Shown: one piece after another, positions 11,549 through 22,453 of the stretch | How the letters are laid out: the number at the start of each line of letters is the position of its first letter | Numbering within the stretch: position 1 is the first letter of the stretch | DNA from: Punctularia strigosozonata HHB-11173 SS5 | Lineage: Eukaryota; Basidiomycota; Agaricomycetes; Corticiales; Punctulariaceae | Length of the DNA stretch: 64,000 nt | NCBI RefSeq assembly: GCF_000264995.1 | Contig: NW_006767452.1 | Span: forward strand, 1-64,000 | Direction: 5' to 3' | Notes under the pieces: model-generated | Told to the model about the DNA's origin: nothing | What the model saw: only the letters and a program-made list of their open reading frames with translations | Databases searched by the model: none | Made by a program: the position numbers and the translations under genes

Positions 11549-13072
11549 ATGTCCTTCGCTGTACCACCGTACCCCTCTGCCCCAAGACCAGAACGAATCG
11601 AAAACGATGGACTATCGCAGTACCCACCTTACGACAGCCGGAGCGTGAAACCAGACGAGGTGACCGTGGAGACCTTTGACCGGCGCTCGATCACCAGGAC
11701 ACCGAGTCCGACGCCGAGCGAACAGGAGTACCTGAGCCGCGACACCATGTTGGACCCCAAAGCGATGTTCAGACGAGAGTACTGGCGCAAACCGAAGAAT
11801 CTCAGTGAGGAATCTCCTTCTTCTTGCTTGGTGTGGTCCTCAAATGCGGATCATCTGCGTCACAGTCAACGTCGCGATCACCGTCTTCGCCATCACAGTG
11901 GCCATCTTGATATCTGTCTACCAGAAGAAGATCTTCCAGGCTCTGAAGCCGTTCTCCAACTGGATGCACGAGTGAGTGGTCAACGAGTCGGCGGGGAAGC
12001 CGTCACTCATGTCATGCGAAGTACCCCAGGCGGATGGCTAATACCGATTGCTCTCCTGATCGTTCTCTCGTTCCCTCCTGTGAGACTCGTCGCACCTCTT
12101 ACTGGGATCCTCCTGATATCCACCCAAGCTTTTCGGCCACGAAATTGTCGCTATTCTCTGTGGCGTTGTCTATGGCCTAGGGATTGGGTTCGTCATAGTC
12201 GCAGTCGGGACCCTGATTGGCGAAAGCCTTAACTTCGCGTGAGTTCAGCCCTGAAAACGTCGACGAGCACCCCTTTGACCAAGTGTTGTCCTCGATATAG
12301 CGTATTCCACTACTTCTGCCGAGAACGAGCGGGGAAGCTGGAGAAGAAGGAAATTTTCTATGGGTGCCTCGCGCGTGTCGTTCGCGAGGGAGGATTCAAG
12401 ATTGCGCTCATCTCGAGGTACAGCGCTATTCCGGGCCATCGTAAGCGCATTGATTGTATTGTACGCCTTGCCTTGGTTTGTTCAACGTTCTCTCCAGTGA
12501 CCACGGCGCTTTACTCGACATGCGGACTGGGGTTCTGGATCTTTTTGGCTGCGGCCGTTCTGTCGTTGCCCAAGCAATTTGTGCTGATTGCAGTGGGCGT
12601 TCTCTCCGAAGATGCGGGAGAAGGTGAATGTCTTCTGATGCTTGATCACGCTCCGCATCACTGATAATCTACTCCAGGCAAGGGCCCGAAAGGCGCGAAC
12701 ACGATAAGTATCATCGTTAGCATCATTTTAGGAGTCGCGACGTCGCTTGCGTACCATTACATTCTGAAGAAGATGGCCGCCGTCAAGAATGACATCATCT
12801 ACCAAAGACGCAAAGAGCGGTAAGCCGCCCGTCTGCCTTCTTCTCGCTTAGCTCGTAACTAAACGGCCTGGGGACATAGACAAAGGAAAACGGCCTTTGC
12901 ATCAAGCTCGGACGAGGCGCTCATTCCGAGCTACAAGTCGGACGCGTGGCAACCCGGTCATCACGCAGGTGCGAGCAGCAGCTCCTCCACCATCGTTGGA
13001 GGCGGAGTCGTTCGCGCTCCGCAGCCGGTACGCGTTGGTCCCGCGGCCTCTGAAATATATGATAAGGTGTGA
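11549..13072 (+). CDS. TVP38/TMEM64-like VTT-domain membrane protein, copy C
   Basis: Eight exons: 11549-11804, 11866-11971, 12022-12079, 12129-12238, 12301-12440, 12498-12623, 12678-12819, 12880-13072 (376 aa, frame kept). It lacks the 13-nt first exon of A/B and starts with MSFAVPPYPSAPRPE, a Pro/Tyr-rich leader. Then come RTPSPTPSEQEYLSRD, YWRKPKN, the first helix, GGWLIPIALLIVLSFPP, GHEIVAILCGVVYGLG, VREGGFKIALISRYSAIPGH, LSLPKQFVLIAVG and the basic YQRRKERQRK. The tail contains DAWQPGHHAGASSSSSTIV, shared with copy D. Its closest relative is D. It follows B by 0.86 kb in the same direction. Confidence 0.9.
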
Positions 13073-14142
13073 GGGAGTTCCGGGGCTTGAGGCGGGGTGC
13101 GGCGATGTACATTGTATTATTATTATTATCGCCCATCTTCTATCGTAATAGTCTCAGCAATAGTACTGAGTTTGCAAACGACGCACATGCCCTCGAGCTT
13201 TATCGCCGGGTCTGTGAAATCTGTTGGTAGATCATCCATCAAAACATGCAGAGGGTGAGCAGAGCAGAGTTCAGGTCTGGCGCCGTCACTGTGTTGGAGT
13301 AATGAAGAGGGAGCTTGAAAAAGGGGTGATTTCATTGACCGAGCCGCTGACAAGATGCCGAGTTTCAAAGGCGACTATCAACGGTCACATACCTTCCGGT
13401 GCTCACATAGGCTGTGCGATGCATGCTTGATCAGTACGTAGACGTAGACATCGCGTTCGGTCATGATAGGATGTTGTTTGTATGTTGGGTTCGTGATGCC
13501 CAAGTTGAGAGATAGAATTCGTACATGATTCGTATCGATAATGTATCTACCCGGGAGCAAACGCGTTTATGTGACGGTATATAAGGCTAAGTGGAGAGCA
13601 AAGAAGAAGAAAATGTGGACGGCTGCGCCGCTAGACTCGAGTAGCTTTCCTACGCCGCTATCAGTTTGCATACCTTTCAGGGCAATGCCCCTGTCCTCGG
13701 AATGCCGTGGCCCGCGCCCCTCACCATAAACCTAATCTGCCCCCATCCTATCTCATATTTCTACTCGAAACCTACTCCAGCCTTTCCCGCCATAGTTTCG
13801 TACTCGAAAGCGGTAGCCCTCCGATGGACTCGGAACTTTCGCGTTCCGGTATAGGCCCATACGTACTCGCATGCCGATACACGCGCAGCTAAGTAGGACG
13901 ATCCGAGCAGCTTTATGCCCACAACGCGACAGCTCTACACCACTATGCGCCTGGGTGAAGCATGCATACGACACCGACGCCGACGCTGTGCACGGAGCAA
14001 TGCCTATCCCACACGGCGGATGAACTCGTCGGATGAACATGATGGAAAGGCAGAACCCCCGCACGGATTGAATCCTTTGGTGCAGCTCGACAATCGCTGG
14101 AAGAATGCCGTCTTCTCTGCGAGCACCAAGGAGCTCCCAACG
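13073..14142. other. Intergenic between VTT copies C and D
   Basis: No gene recognised on either strand. Minus-strand frames at 13753-14527 overlap the copy D start and are not supported as coding. Confidence 0.4.
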
Positions 14143-14149
14143 TATATAA
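14143..14149 (+). promoter_or_regulatory. TATA box of VTT copy D
   Basis: TATATAA 88 bp before the copy D ATG, the same heptamer and spacing as copy C. Confidence 0.65.
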
Positions 14150-14230
14150 CATTGGGCATCGCCGCAATGGGTTACAACCACCCTTTGCGTTCCCAGTATA
14201 CCAGAGCGACGGATCCCTCGTCGATATCCC

Positions 14231-15795
14231 ATGACATCTCCCAACTCTTCGTACGCCATCATGTCCCCAACGTCCGAACAGCACGATGGGCTGCCGCAAT
14301 ACCCCCCATGCGATGACCGGAGCACCCGTCTCGCAGAAACGACGGAGACGTTCGACCGGCGCTCGCTTGTCAGGACGCCCAGCCCGACCCCGAGCGAGCA
14401 AGTATACCTGAGCCGCGACACCATGGTCAACCGCAGAGCGATCCTTACTCGACAATTCTGGCGAAAGCCGAAGAACATCGGTACGAAACACGCTTCTATG
14501 TGGCGTACAATCCTGGCTTATCGTCAAGCTTCATAGTGAAAGTCGCACTCGTCGTCCTCGCCATCGCCGCGGCCATCCTGATATCCGTATTTCAAACGAA
14601 GATCATCGAAGCTCTGGCTCCGTTCGCGGTTTGGATGCACGAGTGAGTGGTCGCCGGATCCTCAAGTCATCGTGCCGATAAGCTCATGTTTTGTGCAGGA
14701 CCAAAGGAGGTTGGTTAATCCCCATCGCGATCCTATTCGTCCTCTCGTTCCCACCGGTCAGTGCCACCACGTTCTCGTCACGCTCGCAGACTTCGATCCG
14801 ATCATTGTCTTTGCTAGCTATTCGGGCACGAGATCATCGCCATCCTCTGCGGCGTCGTGTACGGCCTGGGAGTCGGCTTCGCCGTAGTGGCCGCCGGAAC
14901 ACTCCTGGGCGAAACCGCCAACTATGCGTGAGCATGATCCCGGACGTGTAAACGAGGCCGGCACCGGTGTGCTAACTATCGTGGCCGGAACAGCGTGTTC
15001 CGTTTCTTCTGCAGAGAACGCGCGGGAAAGATGGAGAGTAAGAAGATCTTCTACGCGTGTCTCGCTCGGATCGTCCGCGAGGGTGGGTTTAAAATCGCCA
15101 TCGTCTCCAGATACAGCGCCATACCGGGCCATAGTGCGTGCCGCCGTCGTTTTTCGGTATCCTTTCGTCTCACACTCTCCCCTCCTTACAGTGACCACCG
15201 CGCTCTACGCGACGTGCGGCCTCGGGTTCTGGGTCTTCTTGGCGGCTGCGGTGCTTTCGCTCCCGAAGCAATTCGTGCTGATCGCGGTCGGCAGGCTCTC
15301 CGCGGATGCCGGCGAAGGTAGCGTGTCCCGTTCCTGCAAACTCGCGTTCCCGTCTGACTCCTCGCCTTCCGGTTGCTCAGGCAAGGGCCCGAAGGGCGCG
15401 AACGCGATCAGCATAGTCGTCAGCGTCGTCCTGGGGGTCGCCACCTCGGCAGCGTACCGTTACATCCTGTGGAAGATGGCCTTCGTTAAGAACGACGTCA
15501 TCCACCAGAGGCGGAAAGAACGGTGAGTCCCCTTCATCCCACCCTTTCCAAATTCCCGGTGGACTCATTTTTTTTGGGAAACAGGCAAGGGAAAGTGGCG
15601 TTCTCCGCGAGCTCGGACGAAGTTCTCGTCCCGTGTTACAAGCCGGACGCATGGCAGCCCAGTCATCAGGCAGGTGCCAGCAACAGTTCCTCCACCATCG
15701 TCAGTGGAGACGCAGCCGGCGGGCTCAAAGGCGTTCGCGCCCCGCAACCGGTACGCGCTAGCGCTGTGGCGTTGGAAGTCTGCGATAGCGTGTGA
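14231..15795 (+). CDS. TVP38/TMEM64-like VTT-domain membrane protein, copy D
   Basis: Eight exons (14231-14480, 14537-14642, 14699-14756, 14818-14927, 14994-15133, 15192-15317, 15381-15522, 15585-15795) give 380 aa. Internal exon lengths 106, 58, 110, 140, 126 and 142 are identical to copy C. It has RTPSPTPSEQVYLSRD, FWRKPKN, GGWLIPIAILFVLSFPP, GHEIIAILCGVVYGLG, VREGGFKIAIVSRYSAIPGH, LSLPKQFVLIAVG and HQRRKERQGK, then DAWQPSHQAGASNSSSTIV near the end. D is the C partner but more GC-rich at third positions than copies A and B. Copy E lies 481 bp downstream in convergent orientation. Confidence 0.9.
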
Positions 15796-16275
15796 GCTAA
15801 TCTCCCGGGCTTTGAGGTAACGGTCTGCTGTTGAGGGTGCAGCAATGTATTCTTATTGCCCATCCTGTACATATACATTACGGTCTGCTGTCAAAAGGAC
15901 GGACAAACCATCGCGTCAGGAAAGAGACCCGGTTGTTTGCCGAATCGCGTCCAATATTGCTCGATAAGAGCGCAATGAGATATAACTATCGTATACCAGG
16001 CCTCGTGCTGTTCTGCCTCCGTATGGCTAGCGCTGGAGTTTGGAACGATGCGGAGCATATCTTGGACGATCACGCGAACCGAAAACGCGTCAGAAGCAAC
16101 CGAGAATATCCAAGGCCAAAAGTCCGTGATATAAATATGTGCAAACGTCGTACAATCGCGCGCGTGTTAAAAAACAATGCGAGAGAGGGGTACTATGTAC
16201 GCGGGGTAAGAAAAAACGTTATCGTAACAGAAGGACATCATACATGACTAAAAACGACACCCCCCCGCTCCTCCT
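15796..16275. other. Convergent 3' spacer between VTT copies D and E
   Basis: Holds the 3' ends of two convergent genes; no further feature seen. Confidence 0.45.
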
Positions 16276-18397
16276 TCATCGCGCCATCCCCACCCCGCCG
16301 TAATGTGGCGAGGGGAGATAGGGCACCGACACCGAATCCTGCGTCGCCGTCCGCGAGTGGTCGCTCGCGGTGTAGAACGTCGCGTCCGTCTCCTCCTGCG
16401 CGTGTCGCCCTTGCGACGGCGGCGGCGGCGGCGGCGGAGGAGGTTGATACTGCTGCTGCTGCTGCTGATACGGCGGCGTCGGTAAGGCGCCGTCCATAGG
16501 CGAGCTTTGGCGCGGCGAGGCGGGCTGCTGATGCGGCGGCGGGAAGGACGCGAACTGGGCCTGCGTCGGCGTCTGGTGCGGGTCCTGCGCGTAGTACTGC
16601 GAGAACGGCGCGGGCGATTTCGTCGCCTGTCTTCCCGTCGGCGGCGGCGGCGGGGGTGCGTACGCGGGCGAGGGCAAAGGCGAAGGCTCGCCCGTGCGCG
16701 CGTAGTGCGCGTCGAACCGGGCGCCGGGCAAGCTCTCCACGCTCTCGCCCGAGCCGCCGGACGCGGTCGACAGCGACTCGTCCGTCGCGCGCCGGACGGG
16801 CACCGGGCGGTAGTCCGCGGGGGAGGGCGAGGGCGACGTGGGCTTCGCGACGGGCCGGTGCGGCTGCGGCGCGTGCAGGCGCGGGTCGGGCGCGTAGCCG
16901 ACCGCGCGGCCGGAGGCGTCCCACTGCTGGTATGGGCTCTGCCGTTGCTGTTGCTGATACGAATGCGGCTGGTAGGACTGCGGCTGGTAGGGGCCGAGCG
17001 GAATATCGGTGTCCGAGCCGGCGGGGTTGAAGGCGGTGAGGGACGAGTTGGAGGTGAAGGAGGGGTCGTAGGCGAGCTTGGCTTGGCTGTTTGGCACGAG
17101 AAGGGTTAGTTGAGGGGGGCGAGAGGACGAAGGAGAGAGAGGACGTACCGAGCTTTGCGGCGGGCGTAGATGACGTCGGGCTTGACCTTGTTCATACGGT
17201 GGTAGATATACCACATCGCGAGGATGGTGATGAGCGTGGTGATGGCGACGACCGAGTAGTCGATCAGGCGCGTCTTGAGCGAGACGGGACCTAAACTCGT
17301 GTTGTCAGAGGCCGCTGCTCAAGGGAGAAGGGGAATGATGGGACTGACCGGACTCGCTCTGCTCGAGGATGACCCCGAGGTAGACGGTGATGAACTGCTT
17401 GGGGAGCGAGAGGATGGCGGCGATGGAGAAGGTGATGACGCCCATGCCGCAGGTGGAGAAGACCGCGGTCGTGACTGCGGCGCGTTTCCCGTCGTCAGGA
17501 CGCGGGCACGACGACGAAGGGAGTGTGGGGGGGAAGGAACTCACAGTGGCCGGGGATGGCACTGAGACGCGCAATGAGCGCGATCTTGAACCCGCCGTCG
17601 CGGACGACCTTGGCGAGGCAGGCGTAGCCGATGTTCGTCTTCTCCATTTTCTCGCCGCGCGCACGGCAGCAGTACTTGAACGCGCTGCGCTCAAGCCATG
17701 TCAGAATACCGAATACCGTGGAGAAAGGGGGAAGGCTCACTAGAAGTTGCCGAGCTCTCCGATGAACGTGCCCGCGGCGACGATGGCAAAGCCAATGCCG
17801 AGGCCCCAGACGAGACCGCAGAGGACGGCGACGATCTCGTGTCCGAAGAGAGGCGGGAACGAGATGACGAACAGGATCGCGATGGGAATCAAGAAGCCGA
17901 ACTTGAGACTGGGGGAGCGAAATGGATGAGTGAAACGTGTTCGCGGTGTGAGGTCATAGAAGGGCAGCCGGGTGGTGGTACGTACTCGCGCATCCATTCG
18001 CCGGCGGGGGTGAGCCAATGGACGATTTGCTTGTGGTAGATGGTCATGAGGGCGGTGAGGACGACGAGGATGGCGCCGAGGATGTAGTACCCTGCACGCG
18101 GTCAGCATACAGTGAAACACGGTCCAGCGCGGACTCACACAACCACTCCCTGCGGATCCAGTACCGCCAGTTCATCATCGCCTTGAAGTCGATCGCGCCC
18201 TTGCGGGTGAGCTCGGCCTGCTCGCTCGGGGTCGGGCTCGGCGTGCGGGTGATGGTGCGGCCCGCGTACTCTGGCTTGCCACCGGTGATGGTGTGGTTGT
18301 TGGCGCCGAGGGTGGCGGCGCTGTAGTCGGCGGCGGGGGGGTAGGGGTATCCATAGTTGGGTTGAGGCGCGCCATATGCCGGATACGGTTGGGCCAT
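16276..18397 (-). CDS. TVP38/TMEM64-like VTT-domain protein with long Pro/Gln-rich tail, copy E
   Basis: Probably the least derived member. Seven exons (18397-18139, 18091-17986, 17908-17741, 17684-17545, 17474-17349, 17290-17149, 17086-16276) give 583 aa. The 168-nt third exon equals the 58+110 pair of the other copies, so one intron is absent here. The N-terminus is Tyr/Pro-rich (YPAYGAPQPNYGYPYP), then RTPSPTPSEQAELTRK, FLIPIAILFVISFPP, GHEIVAVLCGLVWGLG, VRDGGFKIALIARLSAIPGH and ILSLPKQFITVYLG. After the final helix and YARRKARQAK comes a tail of about 270 residues that no sister copy has, rich in Pro, Gln and Ser, with several Pro and Gln runs. It is likely disordered and cytosolic. Family assignment rests on the VTT blocks. 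Confidence 0.9.
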
Positions 18398-19136
18398 TCG
18401 AGGAGCAGGAGTCAGCGGTGGGGGTATCGAACTAGGTATTGATGGCGAGTGTGAGACGGTGGTTTAGGTCGTCGGTTGGTCGGTCGATATCGTACAAGCA
18501 CAGATAGAGAGAATATAGAGTAGAGGGTGGGCAGAGAGCGGAGGGGAGAAGGGGGCGAGGCGCTGCCCCGGGGATGGTATAGACGACGACGGGGACGGGG
18601 ACGGGCTCACTGCGTTAAGGGCGCTGACAAGGGGGCGGTGGTTACCACCCTGTGCTGCGGATATGGCAACAGTTTCCCACCGTTACACTTCCCTTGGCAA
18701 GACATCTTCCGTCCGATACACTCTGATCCACCGACTGCAACTTTGATCCACCAACTGCAACTTGCTGATACCGGCGCTCGTACTACATCGAGAAGATTTG
18801 CTGTATCGACTGACGCGTCGATGGCGAGCTCGGTCTCTGCACATCCTGCAACCGTTCGGACAGCAACGGTTAGACGGCTGCTCTGAGTAGATCCATTCTT
18901 CTGAGCTCTCGGCCCGCACACGACATAGCACTCCGATTTCTCTGTGTTGCCTTGTAATCCTGCGTGGCTCAAGGAACACCTCTACCGATTACCGCAATAC
19001 ATCAGAGCCACTACTGAGCACTAGTACTGTTTCCTGCATAGTAGTGTATCAAGGTAGCGACCGCCATCGGTGAAATAGGGGCCATCACTGCTGACGTAAC
19101 CTCGCAGTAAGTCGGCAGATATTCTTGATGCGCATA
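18398..19136. other. Upstream region of VTT copy E
   Basis: Divergent spacer. G/A-rich tracts at about 18480-18610 are in promoter position for copy E. No coding sequence recognised. Confidence 0.4.
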
Positions 19137-19137
19137 C

Positions 19138-20005
19138 ACAGCAACGGGGGAACCAAGTTTTGCGTGGAAATGTGCTGAACACTGTCATGTAAATTTTAAG
19201 AATTAGATTAGGTCATGAAACCTCGCCACTTCCGGATAAGCCAAAGAGCTCGTCGAAATTGATGATGTGTTACTTGATGCAAAAACAAGGTCTAAATGTC
19301 TAAAAAGTTACCTTGCAGAAATGGATAGCATTCTTTCGGAAATGATTGTTTGTAATGACCAAGAAACTGACAGATAAATAACCTAGTAATTTATAATTCA
19401 GAACTGGTCACCATAATTCTCAGTTCGCAGGCTGGTCAATTTCCCATCACTGCATGGAAACTTGTACTAGACAGCAAGTTCCGCTGCAGTGACGTGAAAT
19501 TGACCAGTGCTCAGAATCAAATATATGTCATCAACTTTTGGATTGCAAGCTACTAAGTGACTGGTCTGCCCATTTGTTGGACATCACAAACAATCATTTC
19601 CAAAAGAATGCTATCCATTTCTGCAAGGTAACTTCTTAGACATTTAGATCTTGTTTTTGCATCAAGTAACACATCATCAATTTCGAGCAACGAGCTCTTT
19701 GTTTTATCCGGAAGTGGCGAGGTTTCACAACCTAATCTAATGTTGAAAGTTTACATGACAGTGTTCAGCACATTTCCACGCAAAACTTGGTGTCAGTGAG
19801 TGAGGCGCAAGCGACGCGAGCGAGAGAGAGAATAGATTGGGGGCCTCTACTGCAAACGCGCAAGGCGCGACATACATGCGAGACATGATATAAAGTAGTG
19901 AGTAGATAGGATAATAGGATATTGCGGGGGGAGCCATGTGAGTGCGAGGCGGCGGCAGCCGACTCTTAATCTAATCCTCCAACACTTGGTTCCCCCGTTG
20001 TTGTG
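19138..20005. repeat. Inverted repeat arms capable of forming a long hairpin
   Basis: The two arms differ by only a few substitutions and small indels per 100 bp outside the nested LTR. A transcript across the region would fold into a long double-stranded stem. Confidence 0.75.
19792..19984. mobile_element. Solo LTR nested in the foldback element
   Basis: A 193-bp insertion that begins TGTCAG and ends CAACA, so it has the TG..CA ends of an LTR. It is flanked by a perfect 5-bp direct repeat, cttgg (19787-19791 and 19985-19989). It interrupts the right arm of the foldback element, so it is the younger insertion. A TATA-like gatataaag lies inside. No internal retrotransposon region is present. 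The family cannot be decided from this length. Confidence 0.7.
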
Positions 20006-20503
20006 ATATCCTTGAGGCACATATCATTGAGACAAATAGTCGAGTCACTTATACTGATCAAAAGGCCAAATTGGAAGCAACATCTCGTAAACGCAGTACA
20101 TAAATTACAGGCAGGTCAAAGTCACGTTCGTGCTGGCCAGAAACATAATAGTTTCGGCTGGATTGCCGGTAAAACCTGCAGAATGCAGGAATGCATGCCG
20201 GTTCCCCGACAGTACATGTAACTCCCTTCATCCTTTACACAAAGCGCCGCAGCCAATCAATCCACCTCTGAATGGGACCAAAAAAAAGCAACTATAATAC
20301 ATAGGGTTCGCGCTGGTTCGTTCAAACTCATGCTCAGTGTCGGTGGAGATCGAAGTCTGGTGAACGTACCTTCGCACGTAAGTCGCTTATGGGTTCTTTG
20401 AGGTTTCGTGAAAGCCGCGGTGGCATTTGACGCGCGTGCGTCGTGGTAGAGGGGGAGGACGGGCTCGTGAGCGACGTGGTCGTGTGCGATGTGGTGGTGT
20501 CAC
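20006..20503. other. Intergenic, nothing certain
   Basis: No recognised gene. A Pro/Ser/Thr-rich minus-strand frame at 20334-20654 overlaps the next ORF in another frame and could be a terminal exon, but nothing supports it. Confidence 0.3.
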
Positions 20504-21337
20504 TTACAGGCGCAGACGGGAAGGGAAGCACTTTCGTCGTATAGAGCGCGACGGTCGGCGGCGCCCGCGAGGGTTTGGAGTCGAGCTGCCTTTCGATGAC
20601 GTCTCCACGGTAAAAGCACTGAGCCGCAACGCCTTGGACAGCAACATCCCGCAAACGCTTCGCGCCTGGACTGTGTCTTTAGGGAGTTGAAGGCTCTGAA
20701 ACGCCTTTGCAACCCATTTATCCACGGCGGGCAGCGCATTGACCGTGATATCCTTGCACGCTTTCGTTAATTCGTCGTATGCCAACTGAAGATCTTGAAC
20801 GGTATTGGCCTTAGCCAGCTTAGTTATCAAGGGAAGCGGGTCGGGCCACGCCGCCGTGAAACTCTCTGACGCTGGCAAGGGTGGGAGGAAGTACGCCTTG
20901 AAATGGGTCAACGGTGCCCGGACGACAGGTTTCGGCGCTGGCGCAGGCTGCTGGGGATCGCGGTCGGCTCCGCAGACCTGATCCAGATCCCCGGGATTAA
21001 AGCCGACAGGATTATCCCGCAGTAGGGATGTGGCTGCGACGATCGCGGTCCCCGCTCCAGGAGCGACGGGACCGGGAGGAACAGCAGCACCGAGCGTGCT
21101 GGCTATGGTTCCGATGGTGGCAGAAAGAAACGGCGTCGGGTTATGGGAGGCAACTGGGGAAATGGCGGCGATATATGCTCCTAGGGATGGATTGGCGATG
21201 GCATTCTTGGGCGGAGCTCCCGTTGGTGCGTTGTTCGTTGCCATATTCCGCATGAAACTCCGTGGATTAGCAGGAGGATTCCCGGACCTACAGAACGGGT
21301 TAGCGCGAGCATCATGCAGTGGTATCGGTACGAACAT
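20504..21337 (-). CDS. Hypothetical protein, uncertain gene model
   Basis: A long open minus-strand frame. It is open up to 21601, but protein-like composition begins near the Met at 21337 (MFVPIPLHDARANPF). It has an Ala/Pro/Gly-rich central part (GAAVPPGPVAPGAGTA) and an amphipathic C-terminal half containing LPLITKLAKANTVQDLQ and AVDKWVAKAFQSLQLP. The last 40 residues are Arg/Ser-rich and may be read-through past a true splice site. I recognise no family, and no neighbour suggests a role. It could be an orphan gene, a fragment, or chance in GC-rich DNA. Confidence 0.35.
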   Translation of the reverse strand: MFVPIPLHDARANPFCRSGNPPANPRSFMRNMATNNAPTGAPPKNAIANPSLGAYIAAISPVASHNPTPFLSATIGTIASTLGAAVPPGPVAPGAGTAIVAATSLLRDNPVGFNPGDLDQVCGADRDPQQPAPAPKPVVRAPLTHFKAYFLPPLPASESFTAAWPDPLPLITKLAKANTVQDLQLAYDELTKACKDITVNALPAVDKWVAKAFQSLQLPKDTVQARSVCGMLLSKALRLSAFTVETSSKGSSTPNPRGRRRPSRSIRRKCFPSRLRL

Positions 21338-22453
21338 ATTCAAAGCAAAAAAAAAAATGAGGATTTGCAAAGGGGTAACGATTGAAGTCGGGATGCAGCT
21401 TTGATCACTAGGATAGAGTATATCACAAGCGTTAGGCGATGAGTATTGGTTATTGACATACCTACCACACAGAGGCGTCTCAACGAGAGGAAACTGGGTG
21501 CGGTCCAAAGAACATGTGCTCGTTTTATACGCACGCGCCCGTCGAACTACGTGCCCATCGCGCATCGAATCCGCGGCCATTGGATTGCAGGATGTGACCA
21601 TTTGCTGTTAAATTTGTATTCCTCTGACAGAAGGCCCTCGAAGCACTTGGACAAGGATTTGCTTCGGGTTCATTCGCTGCGCGTCGATTGGCTATCAGAT
21701 TTCGGGGATGGAGTTTGAGGGCCATTTCCTCTAATATGCGTGGGGTGCTCGCCGCAGGATTGAGTGCGGTCGTGCTTGTGAAACGTGCAGATTGCATATT
21801 CTGGACCATGTGTCGCGGGCGGCGGAAACGATATATCGTCCCCGGCGTTGTACTTAAAACGCTCGTCAAGAGCCGTGAGTAGACGTCGAAAATCCTGTTT
21901 GAGATAGCTAGTCTGCTTCGGTAGGAACAGGCCCGAGTGCATCCCGAGTGCCACTGACCGTGTATCGCGCAGATTCTGCCAGGTGGTGGAGCACGATGCT
22001 GTTTTGCGGCGAGGTGAAGGCGACTGATATGAGGTGCTGTCAGTCCAGATCGAGACTTTGACCGACCGACGAGTGGATGATATGAGTCGGATCGGAAAGG
22101 GTGATTCAGAATTCCGCGGTTGAGTGCGTTGGACTCATATGCATGTAGTCCGGCGAGGGGCGAGCATGCATTCATGCAGAGCTTGCGCTTTGAAATGTGG
22201 GGGCCATCGAGTCGTGTTGGCATCGCCGACGCATATCAGATCTCGTCGCATGTGAATCAGATACTTAGTTATAGGTGGTGGTGGTGATGGTGGTGGATTG
22301 CAAACCACAGACACTCATTGGGTGTGCTATGTACGGGAAGTTACGTACTACTTGCACCAACTCTGTCCACCCACAGCCGTGAACGTCGCGTTTAAGCGCC
22401 TTGCATCGTCGCCACCCACAGCGGCCAGCGACCGGACAAGTACCGGCATCTCA
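21338..22453. other. Intergenic between hypothetical ORF and F-box gene
   Basis: On the minus strand, NPAASTPRILEEMAL near 21730 faintly echoes NPPANPRSFMRNMAT of the neighbouring ORF, possibly an old duplicate. A (ggt)n-type tract lies at about 22274-22294. Nothing else seen. Confidence 0.3.

Larger units (their letters stand above)
19137..20005. mobile_element. Foldback (long inverted-repeat) DNA element
   Basis: The left end cacagcaacgggggaacc returns in reverse complement at the right end (ggttcccccgttgttgtg, to 20005). Arms of more than 200 bp, about 19137-19371 and 19581-20005, pair closely; for example atggatagcattctttcgg on the left faces its complement near 19600. Even the centre is nearly palindromic: ggtcaatttc.cactgca at about 19433 faces its complement near 19490-19505. 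Apart from the nested insertion the element is about 670 bp and AT-rich, unlike its surroundings, and has no coding capacity. It is probably a non-autonomous TIR/foldback transposon. Flanking target duplication is not clear, so the superfamily is open. Confidence 0.8.

Noticed and set aside
13753-14527. Two overlapping minus-strand frames of 194 and 241 codons
   Set aside because: They overlap the first exon of VTT copy D and have Cys/Arg-rich random composition.
16420-16475. CTG/GCG triplet runs as a microsatellite
   Set aside because: They are the Gln and Pro runs of the copy E tail exon rather than an independent repeat.
16303-17109. Long plus-strand Arg/Ser-rich open frames across 16.3-17.1 kb
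   Set aside because: Antisense shadow of the GC-rich Pro/Gln tail exon of VTT copy E; no start context, splice pattern or domain.
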